DNA of 51,415 bases. Origin: an uncultured Salinimicrobium sp. (GTDB lineage: Bacteria; Bacteroidota; Bacteroidia; Flavobacteriales; Flavobacteriaceae). The stretch spans positions 1 to 51,415 of the forward strand of contig CAMPJY010000001.1 in assembly GCA_946887025.1 (NCBI GenBank), written 5' to 3'. Positions 19,331 through 27,728 of the stretch are shown in pieces (the stretch's first letter is position 1; each line of letters opens with the position of its first letter). A program made the translations under genes and the position numbers. The notes under the pieces are model-generated. The model saw only the letters and a program-made list of their open reading frames with translations. It made no database searches and was not told where the DNA came from.

Positions 19331-21361
19331 TTACTTGACCTGGTGGCGCTCGTTGTCGGTGATGGTGTTTTCATCTACGGAATCTACGTCTTCATTACCG
19401 AGCTGGGCCTTGAATTCATTGATGATCCCTCCTTTTAGCAGGATCTCGATCTGGCGGTTGCTCATGGAATGTTTGGTGAAGAATTCAACCTGGGATTTAT
19501 CCTCCTTCCTTACAACGACCTTAATGTTATTTCGGTTCTGTACATCGTCAACCAGATTGTCAAAACTCACCACGTCTCCCTGTTCGATCTTGTCGTAATC
19601 CTCCATGTCCAGAAATTCCAAGGGCAGGATCCCGAAATTCACCAGATTCTGCCAGGCGATCCTCGCATAGGATTTCGCAATGACAGCGACCTGTCCCAGA
19701 TATTTTGGTGCCAATGCCGCATGTTCCCTGCTGGAACCCTGGGCGTAATTCTCCTTAGCCACCACTATATGGCCTCCGAAATCTTTTTTCGCCTGCTGGG
19801 CCCTGTCGTAGAAACTCGAATCAATCACGGAATAAGAAAATTTACTGATCTCAGGAAGATTGCTTCTGAAAGGCAGAACCTCTGCCCCGGCCCTCAGGAT
19901 CTCATCCGTTGAAATATTATCCCCCATCTTCAACAGTACCGGAACTTCGTAGGAATTCGAAAGTGGATCTATGGAGGGAAGGGATTTAATATTCGGACCT
20001 TTCTGAAGTTCCACCTGACTCCCATCTTCTGCGGGGGGCACCAGCATCATGGTGTTTATTATTTCCTTCTCGGGATATTCATATCTCGGGTATTTCATAT
20101 CGTACAGCTGTTCCAGGTCCCTTGGATCCGTGATCTTTCCTGTAAGAGCCGATGCTGCGGCAGTTTCGGGGCTGCACAGATGTACCATGTCATCTTCTGT
20201 TCCCGACCTGCTGGGGAAATTCCTGGGCATGGTCCTCAGGCTGATCGTATTGGAGGCGGGAGCCTGGCCCATCCCGATACAGCCCATACATCCGGACTGG
20301 TGAAATCGGGCACCTGCTGCAATCAGATTTGCGAAACCTTTATTGGCTATCAGGTTCTGGATTACCTGCCGGGAAGTAGGATTGATGTCAAATGAGATCG
20401 AATCACTTACCGATTTCCCCTCAACTATCGCCCCTGCTATCCAGAAATCCCGCAGCCCGGGATTTGCTGAAGAACCTATAACCACCTGACTGATTTCCTG
20501 TCCTGCAACCTCACTCACGGGCACAACATTCCCCGGACTCGTGGGGAGTGCTATAAGGGGTATGAGCTCGTCCAGGATGATTTCATCCTCCAGATCATAG
20601 GTGCAGCCTTCATCTGCAATCAGTTCGGTCCAGTCTTCTTCCCGATGCTGTGACCTGAGGAATTTCCGGGTCTCCTCATCGCTGGGGAAAACAGTGGTGG
20701 TGGCTCCAAGTTCTGCCCCCATATTGGCAATCACATGCCTGTCCATGGCGCTCAGCTCCTTTAATCCTTCGCCGTAATATTCTATTACCTTACCCACGCC
20801 TCCTTTCACGTCATAACGGCGCAGCATTTCGAGAATCACATCCTTTGCACTCACCCAATCCGGCATTTTTCCGGTAAGCTTCACTCCCATTACCTGGGGC
20901 ATCTTCACAAAATAAGGCTGGCCCGCAATTGCTGCGGCTACGTCCAGGCCTCCCGTTCCAATGGCCAGCATCCCCAGGGAGCCCGCAGAAGGGGTGTGAC
21001 TATCCGACCCCACCATCGTCTTGCCCGGTTTCCCAAAACGCTCCATATGGACCGGATGGCTCACCCCGTTGCCCGGGCGGCTGTACCACAACCCGAATTT
21101 GCGGGAGGCGGAAAGCAGGAAGGCATGATCGTCGGCGTTTTTAAAATCCGTCTGTAACAGGTTATGGTCCACATACTGGACCGCTACTTCTGTTTTGGCC
21201 CTGTCAAGATGCATGGCCTCCAGTTCAAGCTGGACCAGGGTTCCCGTGGCATCCTGGAGCAGGGCCTGATCTATCTTTATTCCAATCTCCTTTCCCGGGA
21301 CCATCTCCCCTTCCACCAGGTGATCGGAAATTAATTTCTGAGTAACATTGAGTGCTGGCAT
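19331..21361 (-). CDS. Aconitate hydratase, Aquifex-type (short) aconitase
   Basis: This is a 676-residue aconitase-family protein, shorter than AcnA or AcnB (about 750-890) and resembling the group annotated as Aquifex-type aconitase. Conserved blocks include MVGSDSHTPSAGSLG, SGCMGCIGMGQAP (Cys358, Cys361), MPRNFPSRSG, SPETAAASALTGKITDP and, in the swivelling C-terminal domain, YAQGSSREHAALAP. Aconitases convert citrate to isocitrate on a [4Fe-4S] cluster. The first cluster ligand is missing: the block that normally reads GSCTN is GSSAN here (Ser298; the codons are clear on the minus strand). Cys396 in HLCSPET is an extra cysteine nearby. It is therefore either a branch with a different ligand or a protein with altered activity. 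Downstream is a repeat array, upstream an 11-bp repeat structure. Confidence 0.88.
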   Translation of the reverse strand: MPALNVTQKLISDHLVEGEMVPGKEIGIKIDQALLQDATGTLVQLELEAMHLDRAKTEVAVQYVDHNLLQTDFKNADDHAFLLSASRKFGLWYSRPGNGVSHPVHMERFGKPGKTMVGSDSHTPSAGSLGMLAIGTGGLDVAAAIAGQPYFVKMPQVMGVKLTGKMPDWVSAKDVILEMLRRYDVKGGVGKVIEYYGEGLKELSAMDRHVIANMGAELGATTTVFPSDEETRKFLRSQHREEDWTELIADEGCTYDLEDEIILDELIPLIALPTSPGNVVPVSEVAGQEISQVVIGSSANPGLRDFWIAGAIVEGKSVSDSISFDINPTSRQVIQNLIANKGFANLIAAGARFHQSGCMGCIGMGQAPASNTISLRTMPRNFPSRSGTEDDMVHLCSPETAAASALTGKITDPRDLEQLYDMKYPRYEYPEKEIINTMMLVPPAEDGSQVELQKGPNIKSLPSIDPLSNSYEVPVLLKMGDNISTDEILRAGAEVLPFRSNLPEISKFSYSVIDSSFYDRAQQAKKDFGGHIVVAKENYAQGSSREHAALAPKYLGQVAVIAKSYARIAWQNLVNFGILPLEFLDMEDYDKIEQGDVVSFDNLVDDVQNRNNIKVVVRKEDKSQVEFFTKHSMSNRQIEILLKGGIINEFKAQLGNEDVDSVDENTITDNERHQVK

Positions 21362-21501
21362 AACGTATTTTTTGAAAAGACTTTAATTTATGAAAATTAG
21401 AGGAATTAATCTGCTGTTTAACAACATATTATTTTAGATTCCCCTCTTTTTTTAATCCTGAACAGGTCCCTGGCTGCTCCCTTTCAACTCCGGGTTACAA
21501 G

Positions 21502-21590
21502 CATATCACAACCATAACACAACCATATCAGAACCATATCACAACCATTAAATAATGCTTGTGATATGGTTTTAATTTGCTTCTGATTTG
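21502..21590. repeat. Four tandem 11-bp repeats followed by degenerate inverted copies
   Basis: From 21502 to 21545 there are four tandem 11-mers: CATATCACAAC, CATAACACAAC, CATATCAGAAC and CATATCACAAC. After a spacer, three degenerate copies run in the opposite sense (21558-21590, based on TTGTGATATG). The inner copies form a perfect 13-bp inverted repeat, AACCATATCACAA (21532-21544) with TTGTGATATGGTT (21559-21571). The array sits 140-230 bases before the aconitase start and downstream of the PKS cluster. Confidence 0.85.
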
Positions 21591-21621
21591 TTTCTGACCC
21601 GACCGAATTACGGCTTTGCCC

Positions 21622-21660
21622 AAAAGAAAAAGCTTCTTTAATCTGAAAGAAGCTTTTTTT
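21622..21660. terminator. Intrinsic terminator below the PKS cluster
   Basis: A 13-bp stem, AAAAAGCTTCTTT (21627-21639) with AAAGAAGCTTTTT (21646-21658), encloses a 6-base loop and has T- or A-runs on both sides. It lies about 55 bases after the stop of the last minus-strand cluster gene (21713) and separates it from the aconitase gene. Confidence 0.8.
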
Positions 21661-21712
21661 ACGCAAGCCGGAGCTTCATTTGCAGGAAAGAAGTAATCCC
21701 CTGCTAATACTA

Positions 21713-22447
21713 TTAAAGGTTGGGATTTACAGAATTAGGTTTTTTGGAATCACTGAGGGCCAGGATCAGATCCTTTTGCTCCCCGTCAGACAAGTTGAAT
21801 GCCGGTTTCCCCTTATGTGGGAAGAAGTACATAAACTCATGCATGATGGCGCCCCAGCTTTCTGAAAGACTGTAGTTCTTGTTTTCGCTGCCCATATCGG
21901 GTCGCTTAAAGCCTTTTTCATCAGAATCATAATCGGCTCCAATGGCGCTGCAGCCGGCGAAGATCATTCCTTCATTTATCTCAGAATAGAGTACGGTGGC
22001 TTCCCCTGATTTGGATGGAAAGTCGTGAACGACCAAGGAAAAATGATCAAATACATTGTTCTTCACGGAAATGTCCTTCACCTTGAAAGAGGAATCATTT
22101 ACGTTGATGGGATGAGTGAAAATAGGAGCACCTCCTGCATCCTCAGAAATGGTCTTTAAGGAATCATAGGCATTTGCTATGGCCCCTTTGTGGGTCAGGA
22201 TGATTCCCTTGATCTTATATCCGTCCTCCACAAAATGTTTCACTGCCTTTTGGGCACCTTTCTCTGTAGTATCGATCAGGAGCATGTCCATTCCATTCAA
22301 ATGCCTGATGGCATAGCCCTGATTTCCGTTCTCCATTTTCAGGATAAAGGTGTCCGAAATAAGTTTATGAAATTTGCCTGGTTCGCTGCTCTGGATAAAT
22401 TCCGCCGATTGGCTGGAGTACACTTCTCTTTTTTCTACCGTCTTCAT
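21713..22447 (-). CDS. Metallo-beta-lactamase-like protein with degenerate metal motif
   Basis: This 244-residue protein is the last gene of the PKS cluster. Its layout resembles the metallo-beta-lactamase fold: a strand ending in MLLIDTTEKGAQKAV (like the ...IDTG strand) and then IKGIILTHKGAIANAYDSL, the place where active enzymes have THxHxDH. Only His86 of that motif remains, so the two-metal site is probably lost. Later residues such as MIFAGCSAIGADYDSDEKG mimic the region of the second metal ligands. No signal peptide is seen. The gap to the phosphopantetheinyl transferase is 80 bases. Function is unknown: it could be a product-modifying or binding protein, or an inactive fold. I do not recognise a named family with confidence. 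Confidence 0.75.
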   Translation of the reverse strand: MKTVEKREVYSSQSAEFIQSSEPGKFHKLISDTFILKMENGNQGYAIRHLNGMDMLLIDTTEKGAQKAVKHFVEDGYKIKGIILTHKGAIANAYDSLKTISEDAGGAPIFTHPINVNDSSFKVKDISVKNNVFDHFSLVVHDFPSKSGEATVLYSEINEGMIFAGCSAIGADYDSDEKGFKRPDMGSENKNYSLSESWGAIMHEFMYFFPHKGKPAFNLSDGEQKDLILALSDSKKPNSVNPNL

Positions 22448-22527
22448 TTATGTCATTTTAGAGTTCGATTAAATATACAACCAGCCCCAAACTGTTCAAA
22501 GGTCTTTAGCAGCGGTTTAACGGAGCT

Positions 22528-23109
22528 TTAGGAATCCATTAACGCGACACAAAATCCGGAAAATCTTCCGTGGTCGCTGAAGGAAAATGCGTGTGGAATT
22601 ATACTGTTCTTTAGGAACAGCTGGGGTATTCCGTTCTCTGTTTTTGCCAGCCGTAGCTGAGGCAAAGGCATGTTTAATCTCTCGGAAATTTCCTCTTTAA
22701 ATAGCTGTTTCACCTTTGACAATGGGAGCTGATACAAGTTATCCCGGTATAAGGATTTTGATTGAGCCGAGGCAAGGCTATGAATACTGGCAGAAGTAAG
22801 ATTGGAGGTGATGAAGTATTCCTCCTCCTCTATTCCAATTACTCCCGTGGCTTTATCTCCTTCCCAATTCAGGGAAATGCATTCCTGGATCTTCCAGTTC
22901 AGCCTCCTTGGCAACGAAAACCTTCTCTGATGGGCTTTATAGGCGGCTTCCTTCATGCTCCACAGCAACCATACGCAAATATCCAGATCTTCAGAAGAAT
23001 TCAGAAGCTCCCTTTCCGAAGGCGTAAAAACTTTCTCCAGGAAACCTTTCCTTCTCCAGTTACTCTGCTGCCTAGCCAGCTTCAGGTCAACGATATCGTT
23101 CCCGATCAT
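22528..23109 (-). CDS. 4'-phosphopantetheinyl transferase
   Basis: This 193-residue enzyme transfers the phosphopantetheine arm of coenzyme A to a serine of a carrier protein. The two key motifs are present: GNDIVDL at residues 3-9 (metal-binding Asp) and WSMKEAAYKA at 50-59 (WxxKEA, with the acidic residue for Mg2+). It overlaps the ACP gene by four bases (ATGA at 23106-23109), so translation is coupled and the ACP at 23106-23360 is its most likely substrate. It is shorter than Sfp-type proteins (about 230) and the N-terminal GNDIVD is AcpS-like, so it is a compact hybrid form. The cytoplasm is the expected location. Confidence 0.9.
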   Translation of the reverse strand: MIGNDIVDLKLARQQSNWRRKGFLEKVFTPSERELLNSSEDLDICVWLLWSMKEAAYKAHQRRFSLPRRLNWKIQECISLNWEGDKATGVIGIEEEEYFITSNLTSASIHSLASAQSKSLYRDNLYQLPLSKVKQLFKEEISERLNMPLPQLRLAKTENGIPQLFLKNSIIPHAFSFSDHGRFSGFCVALMDS

Positions 23110-23360
23110 CCCTCTGCCCTCTTCATTTCAATCAGTTGTACGGCATCGTTCACCGTAAGCATTCGGTCCATGGACTCGTTGTCAATGGCAATGTCGAATT
23201 CATCTTCGACGTCAAGCACAATGTCGACGAGGTTGGCTGAATTGATCTCCAGATCCTTCAGGAAATCGGTTTTCCCGTTAAAGTCCTGGAACGCATCATC
23301 ATTCTGGACATAGGGTGCGACTATGGTTTTCAGGCAGTGTAGAATTTCCTCTTTCTTCAT
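23106..23360 (-). CDS. Acyl carrier protein
   Basis: This is an 84-residue carrier protein when started at ATG 23358-23360 (MKKEEILHCLKTIVAP). A longer frame from 23420 would overlap the ketoacyl synthase and add a non-conserved tail, so I use the internal ATG. The phosphopantetheine site is the Ser in LEINSANLVDIV (the usual DSL is NSA here). The remaining sequence is the four-helix ACP pattern: DVEDEFDIAIDNESMDRMLTV. It is flanked by a ketoacyl synthase (13-base gap) and the phosphopantetheinyl transferase (4-base overlap). It probably carries the growing acyl chain of the cluster rather than serving primary fatty-acid synthesis. Confidence 0.93.
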   Translation of the reverse strand: MKKEEILHCLKTIVAPYVQNDDAFQDFNGKTDFLKDLEINSANLVDIVLDVEDEFDIAIDNESMDRMLTVNDAVQLIEMKRAEG

Positions 23361-23373
23361 GATATGAATTGTT

Positions 23374-24648
23374 TTAGTGTCTGTATTTCTGAAATATTGC
23401 GACGGCATTGACATCCCCAAACCCGAAACTTGCCTTTGCCAAAGTATTGATTGGGAGTTCCCTTGTCCTTTCGGGAACTGCTTTACGACCTATTGTTGAC
23501 AGTATATCCGGATGAAGGTCCTGGGAGTTTATATTGCCGAAAATAAAATCATTATATATCTGAATTACAGAAGCTACAGCCTCTACACTTCCAGCAGCAC
23601 TTAAACAATGCCCCGTCAGTCCTTTTAGGGAATTTATAAGGGGAAAGTTGTCGCCTTCTCGCCCCAGGGCTTCCGCCCAGTTCTGTATTTCTGTGGCATC
23701 CATCCCCGTCCCGGTGACATGTCCATTGATGCAGTCCAAATCCTCCGGCCTGATCCCTGCCTCGGATAAAGCATTGCTGATACAACGCTGTACGGCTTCT
23801 GAATTCGGGGCCGTCATGCTGCCTCCCCCTCTTTGTCCGCCGCTGTTAATATGGCCTCCGAGGACTTCTGCATATATCCTTACACCCCGGGCATTGGCTG
23901 ATTCCAGATCCTCCAGCAGCAAGGCCCCTGCCCCACTGGCGGGAACAAAGCCACAGGCCGCTTCGCTGAATGGGCGCGAGGCTTCCAGGGGATTGTCATT
24001 GTATTTATGGGGAAGGATCCGCAAGGCATCAAATCCGCCCCAGATATAGGGGCCGCTGTCGCTGCAGCTTCCCACCAGCATCCGCCTTGCTTTCCCACTA
24101 CTGATGCGGTCATAGCCCATCAGGATGGCCTCAGTCCCGGTGGTACAGGCAGAGGAATTGGTGGTGACCTGGTTTCCGCAGCCAAGGATCCCTCCAAGGT
24201 AGGCACTGATCCCGCTGGCCATGGTCTGTAAAACACTTGTACTGCCGAGCCGTCTGGTGTTGCCTTGATCGATCAAATGTATGGCTTCCCTGAACTTATC
24301 GGCTCCCAGCAGGCCGGTCCCGAAGATGATCCCGCTGTCCCAGTCGGGGGAATCGCTATTGGTGTTATCCAGCCCCGCATCTTTCCAGGCATCTGTGCCT
24401 GCGATGACACCATAAACAATGCCGCTGCTGTTCAGGCCTCTCAGCTGAAGCGGGGTAAAGTATTGAGTTAACATTTCTTCAGGAATCTCCGGCTCGCCTG
24501 CTATCTGGCATCTGAAATTCAGCTCTCTTAACCTTTCCTGGAACCTGATCCCGCTTATTCCCTTTCGAAGGGCATTTTCAAAAGCGGAAAGCCCCACCCC
24601 ATTCGGTGCGACCACCCCCATTCCTGTTATGACGACTCTCCTGCTCAT
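23374..24648 (-). CDS. Beta-ketoacyl-ACP synthase, FabF-like
   Basis: This is a 424-residue condensing enzyme of the KAS II/thiolase fold. The active-site Cys is Cys168 in TTNSSACTTGTEA, His310 lies in CINGHVTGTGMDA, and Lys342 and His347 lie in SLKGLTGHCLSAAGS. These give the complete Cys-His-His triad, so it should be able to decarboxylate and condense malonyl-ACP. The first motif, VVITGMGVVAPNG, and the C-terminal ASFGFGDVNAVAIF are also typical. Its usual length is 410-420. In the cluster it overlaps the dehydratase gene by four bases and precedes the ACP by 13. It is most likely a chain extender for the starter of the type III PKS. Confidence 0.94.
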   Translation of the reverse strand: MSRRVVITGMGVVAPNGVGLSAFENALRKGISGIRFQERLRELNFRCQIAGEPEIPEEMLTQYFTPLQLRGLNSSGIVYGVIAGTDAWKDAGLDNTNSDSPDWDSGIIFGTGLLGADKFREAIHLIDQGNTRRLGSTSVLQTMASGISAYLGGILGCGNQVTTNSSACTTGTEAILMGYDRISSGKARRMLVGSCSDSGPYIWGGFDALRILPHKYNDNPLEASRPFSEAACGFVPASGAGALLLEDLESANARGVRIYAEVLGGHINSGGQRGGGSMTAPNSEAVQRCISNALSEAGIRPEDLDCINGHVTGTGMDATEIQNWAEALGREGDNFPLINSLKGLTGHCLSAAGSVEAVASVIQIYNDFIFGNINSQDLHPDILSTIGRKAVPERTRELPINTLAKASFGFGDVNAVAIFQKYRH

Positions 24649-25079
24649 TTTTTATTCAGCATTCCTGATATTTCCCCGCGGCAGATCAGCTTTCCCTCTG
24701 TGTTCTTCATTTCCACCTTACATTTCAGCTTATTGAACCTGAAGTACATTTTTTCAGAAGTCACCTCTACCCTCTCCCCCGGAAAGACCGGAAGGTAAAA
24801 ATCGACTGAGGTACTGCTAAGGCTGATCTGGCAATCCTCAACAGCCTTTTCTTTTAAAAGGAAAATCCCCAGGCACACCACCCCTATCTGTGCCATGCAT
24901 TCAGTCAGGATAACTCCCGGAGTCACAGGGTGGTCCTTGAAATGGCCTTTGTAAAAGAAAGAATCCTCTGGAAACCTGTAGCTGCCCCTGGCGCCTTTTT
25001 CGTTTACCTCAAATAGTTCATCCACAAAGAGAAAGGGAGGGGAAAACGGTAAAAGTTCCAGTATCTTTTCGGAAGCCAT
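24645..25079 (-). CDS. FabZ-like 3-hydroxyacyl-ACP dehydratase (hotdog fold)
   Basis: This 144-residue hotdog protein starts at ATG 25077-25079; a TTG codon directly before it is in frame but unlikely to be the start. The catalytic His46 is in KGHFKDHPVTPG and the acidic Glu60 in TECMAQIG, matching the GHFxxxPxxPG and E-x-M-A-Q blocks of FabZ/FabA. The second half (SSTSVDFYLPVFPGE) forms the outer hotdog strands. FabZ dehydrates 3-hydroxyacyl-ACP to the enoyl form. It overlaps the ketoacyl synthase by four bases. An 85-base gap separates it from the upstream reductase gene. That is the largest gap before the end of the cluster and the most likely place for an internal promoter. Confidence 0.9.
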   Translation of the reverse strand: MASEKILELLPFSPPFLFVDELFEVNEKGARGSYRFPEDSFFYKGHFKDHPVTPGVILTECMAQIGVVCLGIFLLKEKAVEDCQISLSSTSVDFYLPVFPGERVEVTSEKMYFRFNKLKCKVEMKNTEGKLICRGEISGMLNKK

Positions 25080-25164
25080 CAAGGGATTAGTTTTCCCTAA
25101 TATTGGCGAAATTTAAGTTCGAAAGCAAGACATTTAACGAAGCCTTCAGAAACCTGCCGGGGAT

Positions 25165-25959
25165 CTATTTCAAATGTTCCCCTCCGTTGACCGGAATAAT
25201 GGTGCCTGTAATCCAGCTGGCCTCATCCTTGCTCAGCAGATAAACTGCATTACCCACATCAGCTGGGGTGGTGAGCCTTTTAAACGGATTTCTCTTTACT
25301 GCGTGCACATGAAGGGTTTCATAGCCAGGGATCATCTGAAAGGATCTTGTCACAGTCACTCCTGCCTGAATACAGTTTGCCCTGATGCCCTTAGGAGCGA
25401 ATTCTAGGGCTATGGAGCGCGTTATTGCCTCCAGGGCTACCTTGGCTGCAGAAACCGCTGCGTAATCCTTCCAGGCCTTTATATTGCCTTCGCTGGTGAA
25501 AGAAAGGATGCGCCCATCCTTTGCGAAGAGCCTGGCGTTATAGACAATCTTGGTCCAGTCATACAGACTTATGGCCATGGCATCAATGGTCAGCTGGAAA
25601 TCCACATTATTCAGCGTAGGTTCTTCCCCCAGCATGGATTTCAGGTTTCCTTTGGAGATACTGTGAAGCAGGGTGCGGATCTTCCCTTTTTCGCCCAGGA
25701 TTTCCGTGATTTCACGGATCAGGTCCTCCCGCCTTTCCTTTCGGGTGGCGTCGACGTTAAAGCTGTGAAGGGAAACCTGCTGTTCCCTGATCTCCTGGAA
25801 GGATTCCTCAATTTCAGGCAGGTCCTCTTTCCTGTCGCGATGGACCACGATGATGTTCATTCCATGAGCCGCAAGTTTTTTTGCAGAGGCCAGCCCTAGG
25901 CCTGTACTGCCCCCCAGGATCAAGGCCCAGTAATTCTGGTTTTCAAATTCCCTTACCAT
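25165..25959 (-). CDS. SDR enoyl-ACP reductase, FabI/FabL-like
   Basis: This 264-residue SDR protein has the nucleotide loop ALILGGSTGLGLA. Its active site is Tyr166-x6-Lys173 in KDYAAVSAAKVALEA. The six-residue spacing is the mark of FabI/FabL enoyl reductases, not of FabG ketoreductases (Tyr-x3-Lys). The start of the substrate region, TLLHSISKGNL, and the C-terminal FKRLTTPADVGNAVYLLSKD also fit FabL. It should reduce the enoyl-ACP double bond with NAD(P)H. The cluster has no own ketoreductase, so FabG of the cell would do that step. Its start overlaps the end of the PKS gene by seven bases, so translation is coupled. Confidence 0.88.
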   Translation of the reverse strand: MVREFENQNYWALILGGSTGLGLASAKKLAAHGMNIIVVHRDRKEDLPEIEESFQEIREQQVSLHSFNVDATRKERREDLIREITEILGEKGKIRTLLHSISKGNLKSMLGEEPTLNNVDFQLTIDAMAISLYDWTKIVYNARLFAKDGRILSFTSEGNIKAWKDYAAVSAAKVALEAITRSIALEFAPKGIRANCIQAGVTVTRSFQMIPGYETLHVHAVKRNPFKRLTTPADVGNAVYLLSKDEASWITGTIIPVNGGEHLK

Positions 25960-27005
25960 TGTAAAAGTACTTTTTGTGCCGAAAAGCCTGGCCCGAAACT
26001 CAGCATGAGCCCCTGCTCCCCCTTCTGCACCGGTTTATCAATATATCTCTCCAGAACATAGAGTACCGTGGCGCTGCTCATGTTCCCGTACAGGCGTAAT
26101 ACCTCCTTGGTTTCTGTGATATTCTTTCCTAAGGTACCAAAAAGATCCTCAACTGTCTGCACAATTTTTCTCCCTCCCGGGTGAAAGATCAGGTGGTCCA
26201 CCTTTTCAATACTCGTCCCATGGCTTTCCAGGAAAGGATAAATTATCTTCTCAAAATGCTCTGCAATATTCTGTGGCACCAGGGGATCCAGGATCATCTT
26301 CAGGCCTTTGTTGGTGAGATCGAAGCCCATCAGATGGGTGCTGTCGTAGAAATGGTACATGCCCGTCCCCATCACCTGTGGCCCCTGGGCCTCCTCTTCG
26401 GAAGAAAGCAGGGCGCAGGCAGCGCCATCCCCAAAAATGGCCGCACTGACCATATTGGCCATGGAAAAATCATCCAGCTGCAGGGTGGCTGTCGGGCTTT
26501 CCACCGCAATAACGGCTGCCCTTTTCCCGGGATTGGCTTTTAAAAAATTATTGGCGTAGATGATTCCTGAAATTCCTGCCGCACATCCCATTTCTGTCAC
26601 CGGGAGACGGACGATATCCTGTCTGAGCCCCAGATCGTTTATGAGATAAGCATCCAGGGAAGGGATCATGATCCCGGTACAGCTCACGGTGATAATATAG
26701 TCGAGGCTCTCCGGCTTCCATGCTGCCCGCTCCAGTGCTTTCTGAAGCACCTTTTTTCCGAGGAGGTTCATTTCCCTGCAGTAAATATTGTTCTTCTCTT
26801 CAAAGGAAGTGGCTGTAAACACTTCAGAGGGTTCCATAATGGAATATCTTTTTTCCACTGCCGCATTCTCGAAGATCTTTACCACTTTCCTGCGGAACCT
26901 TTCATCCTGATCTTCCAGCCAGGCTTCCACAAAAGGGATCACCTCTTTGGTTTCGCGGGAATATTCAGGCAGTTGTTTGGCGACAGTAGTAAGATGTACC
27001 CCCAT
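25953..27005 (-). CDS. Type III polyketide synthase (chalcone/stilbene synthase fold)
   Basis: This is a 350-residue homodimeric condensing enzyme that works on CoA or ACP starters without a carrier domain. The full Cys-His-Asn triad is present: Cys141 in TEMGCAAGISG, His275 in FHPGGRKI, and Asn308 in LYGNMSSATV. SFGPGFSAQ is the typical GFGPG-like loop near the C-terminus. Family members join an acyl starter to two or three malonyl units and cyclise to pyrones, resorcinols or phloroglucinols. The adjacent methyltransferase (3-base gap) and FAD enzyme suggest that the ring is then decorated. The reductase gene overlaps by seven bases. The product is not known. Confidence 0.95.
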   Translation of the reverse strand: MGVHLTTVAKQLPEYSRETKEVIPFVEAWLEDQDERFRRKVVKIFENAAVEKRYSIMEPSEVFTATSFEEKNNIYCREMNLLGKKVLQKALERAAWKPESLDYIITVSCTGIMIPSLDAYLINDLGLRQDIVRLPVTEMGCAAGISGIIYANNFLKANPGKRAAVIAVESPTATLQLDDFSMANMVSAAIFGDGAACALLSSEEEAQGPQVMGTGMYHFYDSTHLMGFDLTNKGLKMILDPLVPQNIAEHFEKIIYPFLESHGTSIEKVDHLIFHPGGRKIVQTVEDLFGTLGKNITETKEVLRLYGNMSSATVLYVLERYIDKPVQKGEQGLMLSFGPGFSAQKVLLQW

Positions 27006-27008
27006 ATT

Positions 27009-27728
27009 TCAAGGTTTTTTGTTTTTATAAATGATCCATTGATAGCGGAAGGCCCATTTCCATTCAATTTCCTGAACTTTTGTAATTCCCCGCCCGAATT
27101 TCTCCAGATCCGCCATTTTAAAGCCCCTGCGGATTGAAATAAGCCCGTCCTTTCTGGCAATCTCATTGTCTATGAAAACCGCGCAGAACATCCTGAACAG
27201 CTGGTAAGCGATGGGGCTGCGCTCCAGATCGTTAATCACCACCCCGAGCCGTGCATTCCGCAGAAATAACTCCATGAGGGATTCAATATCCTCATCCTTA
27301 AAATGGTGAAGAGTTAAAGTACATAAAATTATATCAGTTTTCATGTTTTGGAAAGCCTCCGAAAAAATATTCATGGGCAGAAAGGAGATTTCGGGATAGT
27401 CTGCAGTCTGCTCTCGTGCTATTTCTATGGCATATTCATTGGCGTCTATCCCCACCAGCTCAAATTCCATTTGGTTTTTTCTACCAAATTCCGCCACCTC
27501 CCTCAACATACTGCCGTTCCCACAGCCAACGTCAAGTATCCTGACCGTCCCGACAGGATTTTCGGAAAGGATCTTGCTGATCCCCTGAATGCTGATCCGG
27601 TTTCCCCCCAGCCATCTGTTGACCTTGTCAAGATCTTTCAGGGTTTTGCGCAACTCCGCTCCCTTCAGATAAAAGTCGTCCATCACTTCCTCCTCAGAGG
27701 TCCTGTATTTAAAGTCAGGGAACTTCAT
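27009..27728 (-). CDS. SAM-dependent methyltransferase of the PKS cluster
   Basis: This 239-residue class I methyltransferase has the SAM-binding motif ILDVGCGNGSML at about residues 64-75, followed by LVGIDANEYAI (acidic residue for the ribose) and CTLTLHHFKD (motif IV region). The overall pattern is UbiE/Coq-like. The C-terminus is basic and has WAFRYQWIIY. It overlaps the FAD-enzyme gene by four bases and precedes the PKS by three, so the three products are clearly co-expressed. In the Streptomyces srs operon a methyltransferase next to a type III PKS methylates the phenolic product, and a similar role is inferred here. Whether the methyl goes to oxygen or carbon cannot be read from the sequence. 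Confidence 0.9.
   Translation of the reverse strand: MKFPDFKYRTSEEEVMDDFYLKGAELRKTLKDLDKVNRWLGGNRISIQGISKILSENPVGTVRILDVGCGNGSMLREVAEFGRKNQMEFELVGIDANEYAIEIAREQTADYPEISFLPMNIFSEAFQNMKTDIILCTLTLHHFKDEDIESLMELFLRNARLGVVINDLERSPIAYQLFRMFCAVFIDNEIARKDGLISIRRGFKMADLEKFGRGITKVQEIEWKWAFRYQWIIYKNKKP

Noticed and set aside
22762..23313. 183-codon open frame on the plus strand
   Set aside because: It is opposite the phosphopantetheinyl transferase and ACP genes, both of which have clear motifs.
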